NCBI GenBank assembly: GCA_031769625.1
Contig: JAUIMM010000724.1
Span: 287,709 to 351,708 of the forward strand
DNA: 64,000 nt
Direction of reading: 5' to 3'
Source: Taudactylus pleione
Taxonomy: Eukaryota; Chordata; Amphibia; Anura; Myobatrachidae
The position numbers and the translations under genes were made by a program. Shown here in pieces: positions 48,500 through 61,700 of this stretch (positions within the stretch are counted from its first letter, which is position 1; the number at the start of each line of letters is the position of its first letter). The notes under the pieces were generated by a model, which did no database searches, was not told where the DNA came from, and worked only from the letters and a program-made list of their open reading frames with translations.

Positions 48500-51400
48500 T
48501 TTCACATCACATTTGTTGGTCTTGGTCTTCAACACATCCAGTGAAATTTTGAGCTGCCTGTGTTTGCTACAAGAGGAGATAACACAAAGTATGCGCTTTT
48601 GTTGTTTCCATTGCTTTCAATGCATTTTGGCCTAAAACATGCAATTGCTGTTTTCTCTTAAACGCAACATGGGAGAAAAACCATTTCACATCACATTTGT
48701 GGGTCTTGGTCTTCAACACATCCAGTGAAATTTTGAGCTGCCTGTGTTTGCTACAAGAGGAGATAAAACAAAGTATGCGCTTTTGTTGTTTCCATTGCTT
48801 TCAATGCATTTTGGCCTAAAACGTGCATTTGCTGTTTTCTCTTAAACGCAACATGGGAGAAAAACCATTTCACATCACATTTGTTGGTCTTGGTCTTCAA
48901 CACATCCAGTGAAATTTTGAGCTGTCTGTGTTTGCTACAAGAGGAGATAACACAAAGTATGCGCTTTTGTTGTTTCCATTGCTTTCAATGCATTTTGGCC
49001 TAAAACATGCAATTGCTGTTTTCTCTTAAACGCAACATGGGAGAAAAACCATTTCACATCACATTTGTGGGTCTTGGTCTTCAACACATCCAGTGAAATT
49101 TTGAGCTGCCTGTGTTTGCTACAAGAGGAGATAAAACAAAGTATGCGCTTTTGTTGTTTCCATTGCTTTCAATGCATTTTGGCCTAAAACGTGCATTTGC
49201 TGTTTTCTCTTAAATGCAACATGGGAGAAAAACCATTTCACATCACATTTGTTGGTCTTGGTCTTCAACACATCCAGTGAAATTTTGAGCTGTCTGTGTT
49301 TGCTACAAGAGGAGATAACACAAAGTATGCGCTTTTGTTGTTTCCATTGCTTTCAATGCATTTTGGCCTAAAACGAGCAATTGCTGTTTTCTCTTAAACG
49401 CAACATGGGAGAAAAACCATTTCACATCACATTTGTGGGTCTTGGTCTTCAACACATCCAGTGAAATTTTGAGCTGTCTGTGTTTGCTACAAGTGGAGAT
49501 AACACAAAGTATGCGCTTTTGTTGTTTCCATTGCTTTCAATGCATTTTGGCCTAAAACGTGCATTTGCTGTTTTCTCTTAAACGCAACATGGGAGAAAAA
49601 CCATTTCACATCACATTTGTTGGTCTTGGTCTTCAACACATCCAGTGAAATTTTGAGCTGCCTGTGTTTGCTACAAGAGGAGATAACACAAAGTATGCAC
49701 TTTTGTTGTTTCCATTGCTTTCAATGCATTTTGGCCTAAAACGAGCAATTGCTGTTTTCTCTTAAACGCAACATGGGAGAAAAACCATTTCACATCACAT
49801 TTGTGGGTCTTGGTCTTCAACACATCCAGTGAAATTTTGAGCTGTCTGTGTTTGCTACAAGTGGAGATAACACAAAGTATGCGCTTTTGTTGTTTCCATT
49901 GCTTTCAATGTATTTTGGCCTAAAACGTGCATTTGCTGTTTTCTCTTAAACGCAACATGGGAGAAAAACCATTTCACATCACATTTGTTGGTCTTGGTCT
50001 TCAACACATCCAGTGAAATTTTGAGCTGCCTGTGTTTGCTACAAGAGGAGATAACACAAAGTATGCGCTTTTGTTGTTTCCATTGCTTTCAATGCATTTT
50101 GGCCTAAAACGTGCATTTGCTGTTTTCTCTTAAACGCAACATGGGAGAAAAACCATTTCACATCACATTTGTGGGTCTTGGTCTTCAACACATCCAGTGA
50201 AATTTTGAGCTGTCTGTGTTTGCTACAAGAGGAGATAACACAAAGTATGCGCTTTTGTTGTTTTCATTGCTTTCAATGCATTTTGGCCTAAAACGTGCAT
50301 TTGCTGTTTTCTATTAAACGCAACATGGGAGAAAAACCATTTCACATCACATTTGTTAGTCTTGGTCTTCAACACATCCAGTGAAATTTTGAGCTGTCTG
50401 TGTTTGCTACAAGAGGAGATAACACAAAGTATGCGCTTTTGTTGTTTCCATTGCTTTCAATGCATTTTGGCCTAAAACGAGCAATTGCTGTTTTCTCTTA
50501 AACGCAACATGGGAGAAAAACCATTTCACATCACATTTGTGGGTCTTGGTCTTCAACACATCCAGTGAAATTTTGAGCTGCCTGTGTTTGATACAAGAGG
50601 AGATAAAACAAAGTATGCGCTTTTGTTGTTTCCATTGCTTTCAATGCATTTTGGCCTAAAACGTGCATTTGCTGTTTTCTCTTAAACTCAACATGGGAGA
50701 AAAACCATTTCACATCACATTTGTTGGTCTTGGTCTTCAATACATCCAGTGAAATTTTGAGCTGTCTGTGTTTGCTACAAGAGGAGATAACACAAAGTAT
50801 GCGCTTTTGTTGTTTCCATTGCTTTCAATGCATTTTGGCCTAAAACGAGCAATTGCTGTTTTCTCTTAAACGCAACATGGGAGAAAAACCATTTCACATC
50901 ACATTTGTGGGTCTTGGTCTTCAACACATCCAGTGAAATTTTGAGCTGCCTGTGTTTGCTACAAGAGGAGATAGAACAAAGTATGCGCTTTTGTTGTTCC
51001 ATTGCTTTCAAAGCATTTTGGCCTAAAACGAGCAATTGCTGTTTTCTCTTAAACGCAACATGGGAGAAAAACCATTTCACATCACATTTGTGGGTATTGG
51101 TCTTCAAGACATCCAGTGAAATTTTGAGCTGTCTGTGTTTGCTACAAGAGGAGATAACACAACGTATGCACTTTTGTTGTTTCCATTGCTTTCAATGCAT
51201 TTTGGCCTAAAACGTGCATTTGCTGTTTTCTCTTAAACGCAACATGGGAGAAAAACCATTTCACATCACATTTGTTGGTCTTGGTCTTCAACACATCCAG
51301 AGAAATTTTGAGCTGCCTGTGTTTGCTACAAGAGGAGATAACACAAAGTATGCGCTTTTGTTGTTTCCATTGCTTTCAATGCATTTTGGCCTAAAACGTG

Positions 51401-52680
51401 CAATTGCTGTTTTCTCTTAAACGCAACATGGGAGAAAAACCATTTCACATCACATTTGTGGGTCTTGGTCTTCAACACATCCAGTGAAATTTTGAGCTGT
51501 CTGTGTTTGCTACAAGAGGAGATAACACAAAGTATGCGCTTTTGTTGTTTCCATTGCTTTCAATGCATTTTGGCCTAAAACGAGCAATTGCTGTTTTCTC
51601 TTAAACGCAACATGGGAGAAAAACCATTTCACATCACATTTGTGGGTCTTGGTCTTCAACACATCCAGTGAAATTTTGAGCTGCCTGTGTTTGCTACAAG
51701 AGGAGATAAAACAAAGTATGCGCTTTTGTTGTTTCCATTGCTTTCAATGCATTTTGGCCTAAAACGTGCATTTGCTGTTTTCTCTTAAACGCAACATGGG
51801 AGAAAAACCATTTCACATCACATTTGTGGGTCTTGGTCTTCAAGACATCCAGTGAAATTTTGAGCTGTCTGTGTTTGCTACAAGAGGAGATAACACAACG
51901 TATGCACTTTTGTTGTTTCCATTGCTTTCAATGCATTTTGGCCTAAAACGTCCATTTGCTGTTTTCTCTTAAACGCAACATGGGAGAAAAACCATTTCAC
52001 ATCACATTTGTTGGTCTTGGTCTTCAACACATCCAGTGAAATTTTGAGCTGCCTGTGTTTGCTACAAGAGGAGATAACACAAAGTATGCGCTTTTGTTGG
52101 TTCCATTGCTTTCAATGCATTTTTGCCTAAAACGAGCAATTGCTGTTTTCTCTTAAACGCAACATGGGAGAAAAACCATTTCACATCACATTTGTGGGTC
52201 TTGGTCTTCAACACATCCAGTGAAATTTTGAGCTGTCTGTGTTTGCTACAAGAGGAGATAACACAAAGTATGCGCTTTTGTTGTTTTCATTGCTTTCAAT
52301 GCATTTTGGCCTAAAACGTGCATTTGCTGTTTTCTCTTAAACGCAACATGGGAGAAAAACCATTTCACATAACATTTGTTGGTCTTGGTCTTTAACACAT
52401 CCAGTGAAATTTTGAGCTGCCTGTGTTTGCTACAAGAGGAGATATCACAAAGTATGAGCTTTTGTTGTTCCATTGCTTTCAATGCATTTTGGCCTAAAAC
52501 GAGCAATTGCTGTTTTCTCTTAAACGCAACTTGGGAGAAAAACCATTTCACATCACATTTGTTGGTCTTGGTCTTCAACACATCCAGTGAAATTTTGAGC
52601 TGCCTGTGTTTGCTACAAGAGGAGATAACACAAAGTATGCGCTTTTGTTGTTTCCATTGCTTTCAATGCATTTTGGCCTA
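48500..52680 (-). repeat. Dispersed, shortened copy of the 4,965-bp unit
   Basis: Markers of copy 1 reappear first at +16,917 bp (31718 to 48635; 32086 to 49003) and then at +16,365 bp (33541 to 49906; about 35731 to 52096). The change of 552 bp equals three monomers, so this copy lacks one three-monomer subrepeat. The left limit is uncertain because the homology continues into the segment to the left. Confidence 0.65.
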
Positions 52681-52799
52681 AAACGTGCATTTGCTGTTTT
52701 CTCTTAAACGCAACATGGGAGAAAAACCATTTCACATCACATTTGTTGGTCTTGGTCTTCAACACATCCAGTGAAATTTTGAGCTGTCTGTGTTTGCTA

Positions 52800-55700
52800 C
52801 AAGAGGAGATAACACAAAGTATGCGCTTTTGTTGTTTCCATTGCTTTCAATGCATTTTGGCCTAAAACGAGCAATTGCTGTTTTCTCTTAAACGCAACAT
52901 GGGAGAAAAACCATTTCACATCACATTTGTGGGTCTTGGTCTTCAACACATCCAGTGAAATTTTGAGCTGCCTGTGTTTGCTACAAGAGGAGATAAAACA
53001 AAGTATGCGCTTTTGTTGTTCCATTGCTTTCAATGCATTTTGGCCTAAAACGTGCATTTGCTGTTTTCTCTTAAACGCAACATGGGAGAAAAACCATTTC
53101 ACATCACATTTGTTGGTCTTGGTCTTCAACACATCCAGTGAAATTTTGAGCTGCCTGTGTTTGCTACAAGAGGAGATAACACAAAGTATGCGCTTTTGTT
53201 GTTTCCATTGCTTTCAATGCATTTTGGCCTAAAACGTGCAATTGCTGTTTTCTCTTAAACGCAACATGGGAGAAAAACCATTTCACATCACATTTGTGGG
53301 TCTTGGTCTTCAACACATCCAGTGAAATTTTGAACTGTCTGTGTTTGCTACAAGAGGAGATAACACAAAGTATGCGCTTTTGTTGTTTCCATTGCTTTCA
53401 ATGCATTTTGGCCTAAAACGAGCAATTGCTGTTTTCTCTTAAACGCAACATGGGAGAAAAACCATTTCACATTACATTTGTGGGTCTTGGTCTTCAACAC
53501 ATCCAGTGAAATTTTGAGCTGCCTGTGTTTGCTACAAGAGGAGATAAAACAAAGTATGCGCTTTTGTTGTTTCCATTGCTTTCAATGCATTTTGGCCTAA
53601 AACGTGCATTTGCTGTTTTCTCTTAAATGCAACATGGGAGAAAAACCATTTCACATCACATTTGTTGGTCTTGGTCTTCAACACATCCAGTGAAATTTTG
53701 AGCTGCCTGTGTTTGCTACAAGAGGAGATATCACAAAGTATGCGCTTTTGTTGTTCCATTGCTTTCAATGCATTTTGGCCTAAAACGTGCATTTGCTGTT
53801 TTCTCTTAAACGCAACATGGGAGAAAAACCATTTCACATCACATTTGTTGGTCTTTGTCTTCAACACATCCAGTGAAATTTTGAGCTGCCTGTGTTTGCT
53901 ACAAGAGGAGATAACACAAAGTATGCGCTTTTGTTGTTTCCATTGCTTTCAATGCATTTTGGCCTAAAACGTGCAATTGCTGTTTTCTCTTAAACGCAAC
54001 ATGGGAGAAAAACCATTTCACATCACATTTGTGGGTCTTGGTCTTCAACACATCCAGTGAAATTTTGAGCTGTCTGTGTTTGCTACAAGAGGAGATAACA
54101 CAAAGTATGCGCTTTTGTTGTTTTCATTGCTTTCAATGCATTTTGGCCTAAAACGTGCATTTGCTGTTTTCTCTTAAACGCAACATGGGAGAAAAACCAT
54201 TTCACATCACATTTGTTGGTCTTGGTCTTCAACACATCCAGTGAAATTTTGAGCTGTCTGTGTTTGCTACAAGAGGAGATAACACAAAGTATGCGCTTTT
54301 GTTGTTTCCATTGCTTTCAATGCATTTTGGCCTAAAACGAGCAATTGCTGTTTTCTCTTAAACGCAACATGGGAGAAAAAACCATTTCACATCACATTTG
54401 TGGGTCTTGGTCTTCAACACATCCAGTGAAATTTTGAGCTGCCTGTGTTTGCTACAAGAGGAGATAAAACAAAGTATGCGCTTTTGTTGTTTCCATTGCT
54501 TTCAATGCATTTTGGCCTAAAACGTGCATTTGCTGTTTTCTCTTAAACGCAACATGGGAGAAAAACCATTTCACATCACATTTGTTGGTCTTGGTCTTCA
54601 ACACATCCAGTGAAATTTTGAGCTGTCTGTGTTTGCTACAAGAGGAGATAACACAAAGTATGCGCTTTTGTTGTTTCCATTGCTTTCAATGCATTTTGGC
54701 CTAAAACGAGCAATTGCTGTTTTCTCTTAAACGCAACATGGGAGAAAAACCATTTCACATCACTTTTGTGGGTCTTGGTCTTCAACACATCCAGTGAAAT
54801 TTTGAGCTGCCTGTGTTTGCTACAAGAGGAGATAAAACAAAGTATGCGCTTTTGTTGTTCCATTGCTTTCAAAGCATTTTGGCCTAAAATGAGCAATTGC
54901 TGATTTCTCTTAAACGCAACATGGGAGAAAAACCATTTCACATCACATTTGTGGGTATTGGTCTTCAAGACATCCAGTGAAATTTTGAGCTGTCTGTGTT
55001 TGCTACAAGAGGAGATAACACAACGTATGCACTTTTGTTGTTTCCATTGCTTTCAATGCATTTTGGCCTAAAACGTGCATTTGCTGTTTTCTCTTAAACG
55101 CAACATGGGAGAAAAACCATTTCACATCACATTTGTTGGTCTTGGTCTTCAACACATCCAGAGAAATTTTGAGCTGCCTGTGTTTGCTACAAGAGGAGAT
55201 AACACAAAGTATGCGCTTTTGTTGTTTCCATTGCTTTCAATGCATTTTGGCCTAAAACGTGCAATTGCTGTTTTCTCTTAAACGCAACATGGGAGAAAAA
55301 CCATTTCACATCACATTTGTGGGTATTGGTCTTCAAGACATCCAGTGAAATTTTGAGCTGTCTGTGTTTGCTACAAGAGGAGATAACACAACGTATGCAC
55401 TTTTGTTGTTTCCATTGCTTTCAATGCATTTTGGCCTAAAACGTGCATTTGCTGTTTTCTCTTAAACGCAACATGGGAGAAAAACCATTTCACATCACAT
55501 TTGTTGGTCTTGGTCTTCAACACATCCAGAGAAATTTTGAGCTGCCTGTGTTTGCTACAAGAGGAGATAACACAAAGTATGCGCTTTTGTTGTTTCCATT
55601 GCTTTCAATGCATTTTGGCCTAAAACGTGCAATTGCTGTTTTCTCTTAAACGCAACATGGGAGAAAAACCATTTCACATCACATTTGTGGGTCTTGGTCT

Positions 55701-58700
55701 TCAACACATCCAGTGAAATTTTGAGCTGTCTGTGTTTGCTACAAGAGGAGATAACACAAAGTATGCGCTTTTGTTGTTTCCATTGCTTTCAATGCATTTT
55801 GGCCTAAAACGAGCAATTGCTGTTTTCTCTTAAACGCAACATGGGAGAAAAACCATTTCACATCACATTTGTGGGTCTTGGTCTTCAACACATCCAGTGA
55901 AATTTTGAGCTGCCTGTGTTTGCTACAAGAGGAGATAAAACAAAGTATGCGCTTTTGTTGTTTCCATTGCTTTCAATGCATTTTGGCCTAAAACGTGCAT
56001 TTGCTGTTTTCTCTTAAACGCAACATGGGAGAAAAACCATTTCCCATCACATTTGTGGGTCTTGGTCTTCAAGACATCCAGTGAAATTTTGAGCTGTCTG
56101 TGTTTGCTACAAGAGGAGATAACACAACGTATGCACTTTTGTTGTTTCCATTGCTTTCAATGCATTTTGGCCTAAAACGTCCATTTGCTGTTTTCTCTTA
56201 AACGCAACATGGGAGAAAAACCATTTCACATCACATTTGTTGGTCTTGGTCTTCAACACATCCAGTGAAATTTTGAGCTGCCTGTGTTTGCTACAAGAGG
56301 AGATATCACAAAGTATGAGCTTTTGTTGTTCCATTGCTTTCAATGCATTTTGGCCTAAAACGAGCAATTGCTGTTTTCTCTTAAACGCAACTTGGGAGAA
56401 AAACCATTTCACATCACATTTGTTGGTCTTGGTCTTCAACACATCCAGTGAAATTTTGAGCTGCCTGTGTTTGCTACAAGAGGAGATAACACAAAGTATG
56501 CGCTTTTGTTGTTTCCATTGCTTTCAATGCATTTTGGCCTAAAACATGCAATTGCTGTTTTCTCTTAAACGCAACATGGGAGAAAAACCATTTCACATCA
56601 CATTTGTGGGTCTTGGTCTTCAACACATCCAGTGAAATTTTGAGCTGCCTGTGTTTGCTACAAGAGGAGATAAAACAAAGTATGCGCTTTTGTTGTTTCC
56701 ATTGCTTTCAATGCATTTTGGCCTAAAACGTGCATTTGCTGTTTTCTCTTAAATGCAACATGGGAGAAAAACCATTTCACATCACATTTGTTGGTCTTGG
56801 TCTTCAACACATCCAGTGAAATTTTGAGCTGTCTGTGTTTGCTACAAGAGGAGATAACACAAAGTATGCGCTTTTGTTGTTTCCATTGCTTTCAATGCAT
56901 TTTGGCCTAAAACATGCAATTGCTGTTTTCTCTTAAACGCAACATGGGAGAAAAACCATTTCACATCACATTTGTGGGTCTTGGTCTTCAACACATCCAG
57001 TGAAATTTTGAGCTGCCTGTGTTTGCTACAAGAGGAGATAAAACAAAGTATGCGCTTTTGTTGTTCCATTGCTTTCAATGCATTTTGGCCTAAAACGTGC
57101 ATTTGCTGTTTTCTCTTAAACGCAACATGGGAGAAAAACCATTTCACATCACATTTGTTGGTCTTGGTCTTCAACACATCCAGTGAAATTTTGAGCTGCC
57201 TGTGTTTGCTACAAGAGGAGATAACACAAAGTATGCGCTTTTGTTGTTTCCATTGCTTTCAATGCATTTTGGCCTAAAACGTGCAATTGCTGTTTTCTCT
57301 TAAACGCAACATGGGAGAAAAACCATTTCACATTACATTTGTGGGTCTTGGTCTTCAACACATCCAGTGAAATTTTGAGCTGCCTGTGTTTGCTACAAGA
57401 GGAGATAAAACAAAGTATGCGCTTTTGTTGTTTCCATTGCTTTCAATGCATTTTGGCCTAAAACGTGCATTTGCTGTTTTCTCTTAAATGCAACATGGGA
57501 GAAAAACCATTTCACATCACATTTGTTGGTCTTGGTCTTCAACACATCCAGTGAAATTTTGAGCTGCCTGTGTTTGCTACAAGAGGAGATATCACAAAGT
57601 ATGCGCTTTTGTTGTTCCATTGCTTTCAATGCATTTTGGCCTAAAACGTGCATTTGCTGTTTTCTCTTAAACGCAACATGGGAGAAAAACCATTTCACAT
57701 CACATTTGTTGGTCTTTGTCTTCAACACATCCAGTGAAATTTTGAGCTGCCTGTGTTTGCTACAAGAGGAGATAACACAAAGTATGCGCTTTTGTTGTTT
57801 CCATTGCTTTCAATGCATTTTGGCCTAAAACGTGCAATTGCTGTTTTCTCTTAAACGCAACATGGGAGAAAAACCATTTCACATCACATTTGTGGGTCTT
57901 GGTCTTCAACACATCCAGTGAAATTTTGAGCTGTCTGTGTTTGCTACAAGAGGAGATAACACAAAGTATGCGCTTTTGTTGTTTTCATTGCTTTCAATGC
58001 ATTTTGGCCTAAAACGTGCATTTGCTGTTTTCTCTTAAACGCAACATGGGAGAAAAACCATTTCACATCACATTTGTTGGTCTTGGTCTTCAACAATCCA
58101 GTGAAATTTTGAGCTGTCTGTGTTTGCTACAAGAGGAGATAACACAAAGTATGCGCTTTTGTTGTTTCCATTGCTTTCAATGCATTTTGGCCTAAAACGA
58201 GCAATTGCTGTTTTCTCTTAAACGCAACATGGGAGAAAAACCATTTCACATCACATTTGTGGGTCTTGGTCTTCAACACATCCAGTGAAATTTTGAGCTG
58301 CCTGTGTTTGCTACAAGAGGAGATAAAACAAAGTATGCGCTTTTGTTGTTTCCATTGCTTTCAATGCATTTTGGCCTAAAACGTGCATTTGCTGTTTTCT
58401 CTTAAACGCAACATGGGAGAAAAACCATTTCACATCACATTTGTTGGTCTTGGTCTTCAACACATCCAGTGAAATTTTGAGCTGTCTGTGTTTGCTACAA
58501 GAGGAGATAACACAAAGTATGCGCTTTTGTTGTTTCCATTGCTTTCAATGCATTTTGGCCTAAAACGAGCAATTGCTGTTTTCTCTTAAACGCAACATGG
58601 GAGAAAAACCATTTCACATCACTTTTGTGGGTCTTGGTCTTCAACACATCCAGTGAAATTTTGAGCTGCCTGTGTTTGCTACAAGAGGAGATAAAACAAA

Positions 58701-61700
58701 GTATGCGCTTTTGTTGTTCCATTGCTTTCAAAGCATTTTGGCCTAAAATGAGCAATTGCTGATTTCTCTTAAACGCAACATGGGAGAAAAACCATTTCAC
58801 ATCACATTTGTGGGTATTGGTCTTCAAGACATCCAGTGAAATTTTGAGCTGTCTGTGTTTGCTACAAGAGGAGATAACACAACGTATGCACTTTTGTTGT
58901 TTCCATTGCTTTCAATGCATTTTGGCCTAAAACGTGCATTTGCTGTTTTCTCTTAAACGCAACATGGGAGAAAAACCATTTCACATCACATTTGTTGGTC
59001 TTGGTCTTCAACACATCCAGAGAAATTTTGAGCTGCCTGTGTTTGCTACAAGAGGAGATAACACAAAGTATGCGCTTTTGTTGTTTCCATTGCTTTCAAT
59101 GCATTTTGGCCTAAAACGTGCAATTGCTGTTTTCTCTTAAACGCAACATGGGAGAAAAACCATTTCACATCACATTTGTGGGTCTTGGTCTTCAACACAT
59201 CCAGTGAAATTTTGAGCTGTCTGTGTTTGCTACAAGAGGAGATAACACAAAGTATGCGCTTTTGTTGTTTCCATTGCTTTCAATGCATTTTGGCCTAAAA
59301 CGAGCAATTGCTGTTTTCTCTTAAACGCAACATGGGAGAAAAACCATTTCACATCACATTTGTGGGTCTTGGTCTTCAACACATCCAGTGAAATTTTGAG
59401 CTGCCTGTGTTTGCTACAAGAGGAGATAAAACAAAGTATGCGCTTTTGTTGTTTCCATTGCTTTCAATGCATTTTGGCCTAAAACGTGCATTTGCTGTTT
59501 TCTCTTAAACGCAACATGGGAGAAAAACCATTTCCCATCACATTTGTGGGTCTTGGTCTTCAAGACATCCAGTGAAATTTTGAGCTGTCTGTGTTTGCTA
59601 CAAGAGGAGATAACACAACGTATGCACTTTTGTTGTTTCCATTGCTTTCAATGCATTTTGGCCTAAAACGTCCATTTGCTGTTTTCTCTTAAACGCAACA
59701 TGGGAGAAAAACCATTTCACATCACATTTGTTGGTCTTGGTCTTCAACACATCCAGTGAAATTTTGAGCTGCCTGTGTTTGCTACAAGAGGAGATATCAC
59801 AAAGTATGAGCTTTTGTTGTTCCATTGCTTTCAATGCATTTTGGCCTAAAACGAGCAATTGCTGTTTTCTCTTAAACGCAACTTGGGAGAAAAACCATTT
59901 CACATCACATTTGTTGGTCTTGGTCTTCAACACATCCAGTGAAATTTGAGCTGCCTGTGTTTGCTACAAGAGGAGATAACACAAAGTATGCGCTTTTGTT
60001 GTTTCCATTGCTTTCAATGCATTTTGGCCTAAAACATGCAATTGCTGTTTTCTCTTAAACGCAACATGGGAGAAAAACCATTTCACATCACATTTGTGGG
60101 TCTTGGTCTTCAACACATCCAGTGAAATTTTGAGCTGCCTGTGTTTGCTACAAGAGGAGATAAAACAAAGTATGCGCTTTTGTTGTTTCCATTGCTTTCA
60201 ATGCATTTTGGCCTAAAACGTGCATTTGCTGTTTTCTCTTAAATGCAACATGGGAGAAAAACCATTTCACATCACATTTGTTGGTCTTGGTCTTCAACAC
60301 ATCCAGTGAAATTTTGAGCTGTCTGTGTTTGCTACAAGAGGAGATAACACAAAGTATGCGCTTTTGTTGTTTCCATTGCTTTCAATGCATTTTGGCCTAA
60401 AACATGCAATTGCTGTTTTCTCTTAAACGCAACATGGGAGAAAAACCATTTCACATCACATTTGTGGGTCTTGGTCTTCAACACATCCAGTGAAATTTTG
60501 AGCTGCCTGTGTTTGCTACAAGAGGAGATAAAACAAAGTATGCGCTTTTGTTGTTTCCATTGCTTTCAATGCATTTTGGCCTAAAACGTGCATTTGCTGT
60601 TTTCTCTTAAACGCAACATGGGAGAAAAACCATTTCACATCACATTTGTTGGTCTTGGTCTTCAACACATCCAGTGAAATTTTGAGATGTCTGTGTTTGC
60701 TACAAGAGGAGATAACACAAAGTATGCGCTTTTGTTGTTTCCATTGCTTTCAATGCATTTTGGCCTAAAACGAGCAATTGCTGTTTTCTCTTAAACGCAA
60801 CATGGGAGAAAAACCATTTCACATCACATTTGTGGGTCTTGGTCTTCAACACATCCAGTGAAATTTTGAGCTGCCTGTGTTTGCTACAAGAGGAGATAAA
60901 ACAAAGTATGCGCTTTTGTTGTTCCATTGCTTTCAATGCATTTTGGCCTAAAACGTGCATTTGCTGTTTTCTCTTAAACGCAACATGGGAGAAAAACCAT
61001 TTCACATCACATTTGTTGGTCTTGGTCTTCAACACATCCAGTGAAATTTTGAGCTGCCTGTGTTTGCTACAAGAGGAGATAACACAAAGTATGCGCTTTT
61101 GTTGTTTCCATTGCTTTCAATGCATTTTGGCCTAAAACGTGCAATTGCTGTTTTCTCTTAAACGCAACATGGGAGAAAAACCATTTCACATCACATTTGT
61201 GGGTCTTGGTCTTCAACACATCCAGTGAAATTTTGAGCTGTCTGTGTTTGCTACAAGAGGAGATAACACAAAGTATGCGCTTTTGTTGTTTCCATTGCTT
61301 TCAATGCATTTTGGCCTAAAACAAGCAATTGCTGTTTTCTCTTAAACGCAACATGGGAGAAAAACCATTTCACATTACATTTGTGGGTCTTGGTCTTCAA
61401 CACATCCAGTGAAATTTTGAGCTGCCTGTGTTTGCTACAAGAGGAGATAAAACAAAGTATGCGCTTTTGTTGTTTCCATTGCTTTCAATGCATTTTGGCC
61501 TAAAACGTGCATTTGCTGTTTTCTCTTAAACGCAACATGGGAGAAAAACCATTTCACATCACATTTGTTGGTCTTGGTCTTCAACACATCCAGTGAAATT
61601 TTGAGCTGCCTGTGTTTGCTACAAGAGGAGATATCACAAAGTATGCGCTTTTGTTGTTCCATTGCTTTCAATGCATTTTGGCCTAAAACGTGCATTTGCT

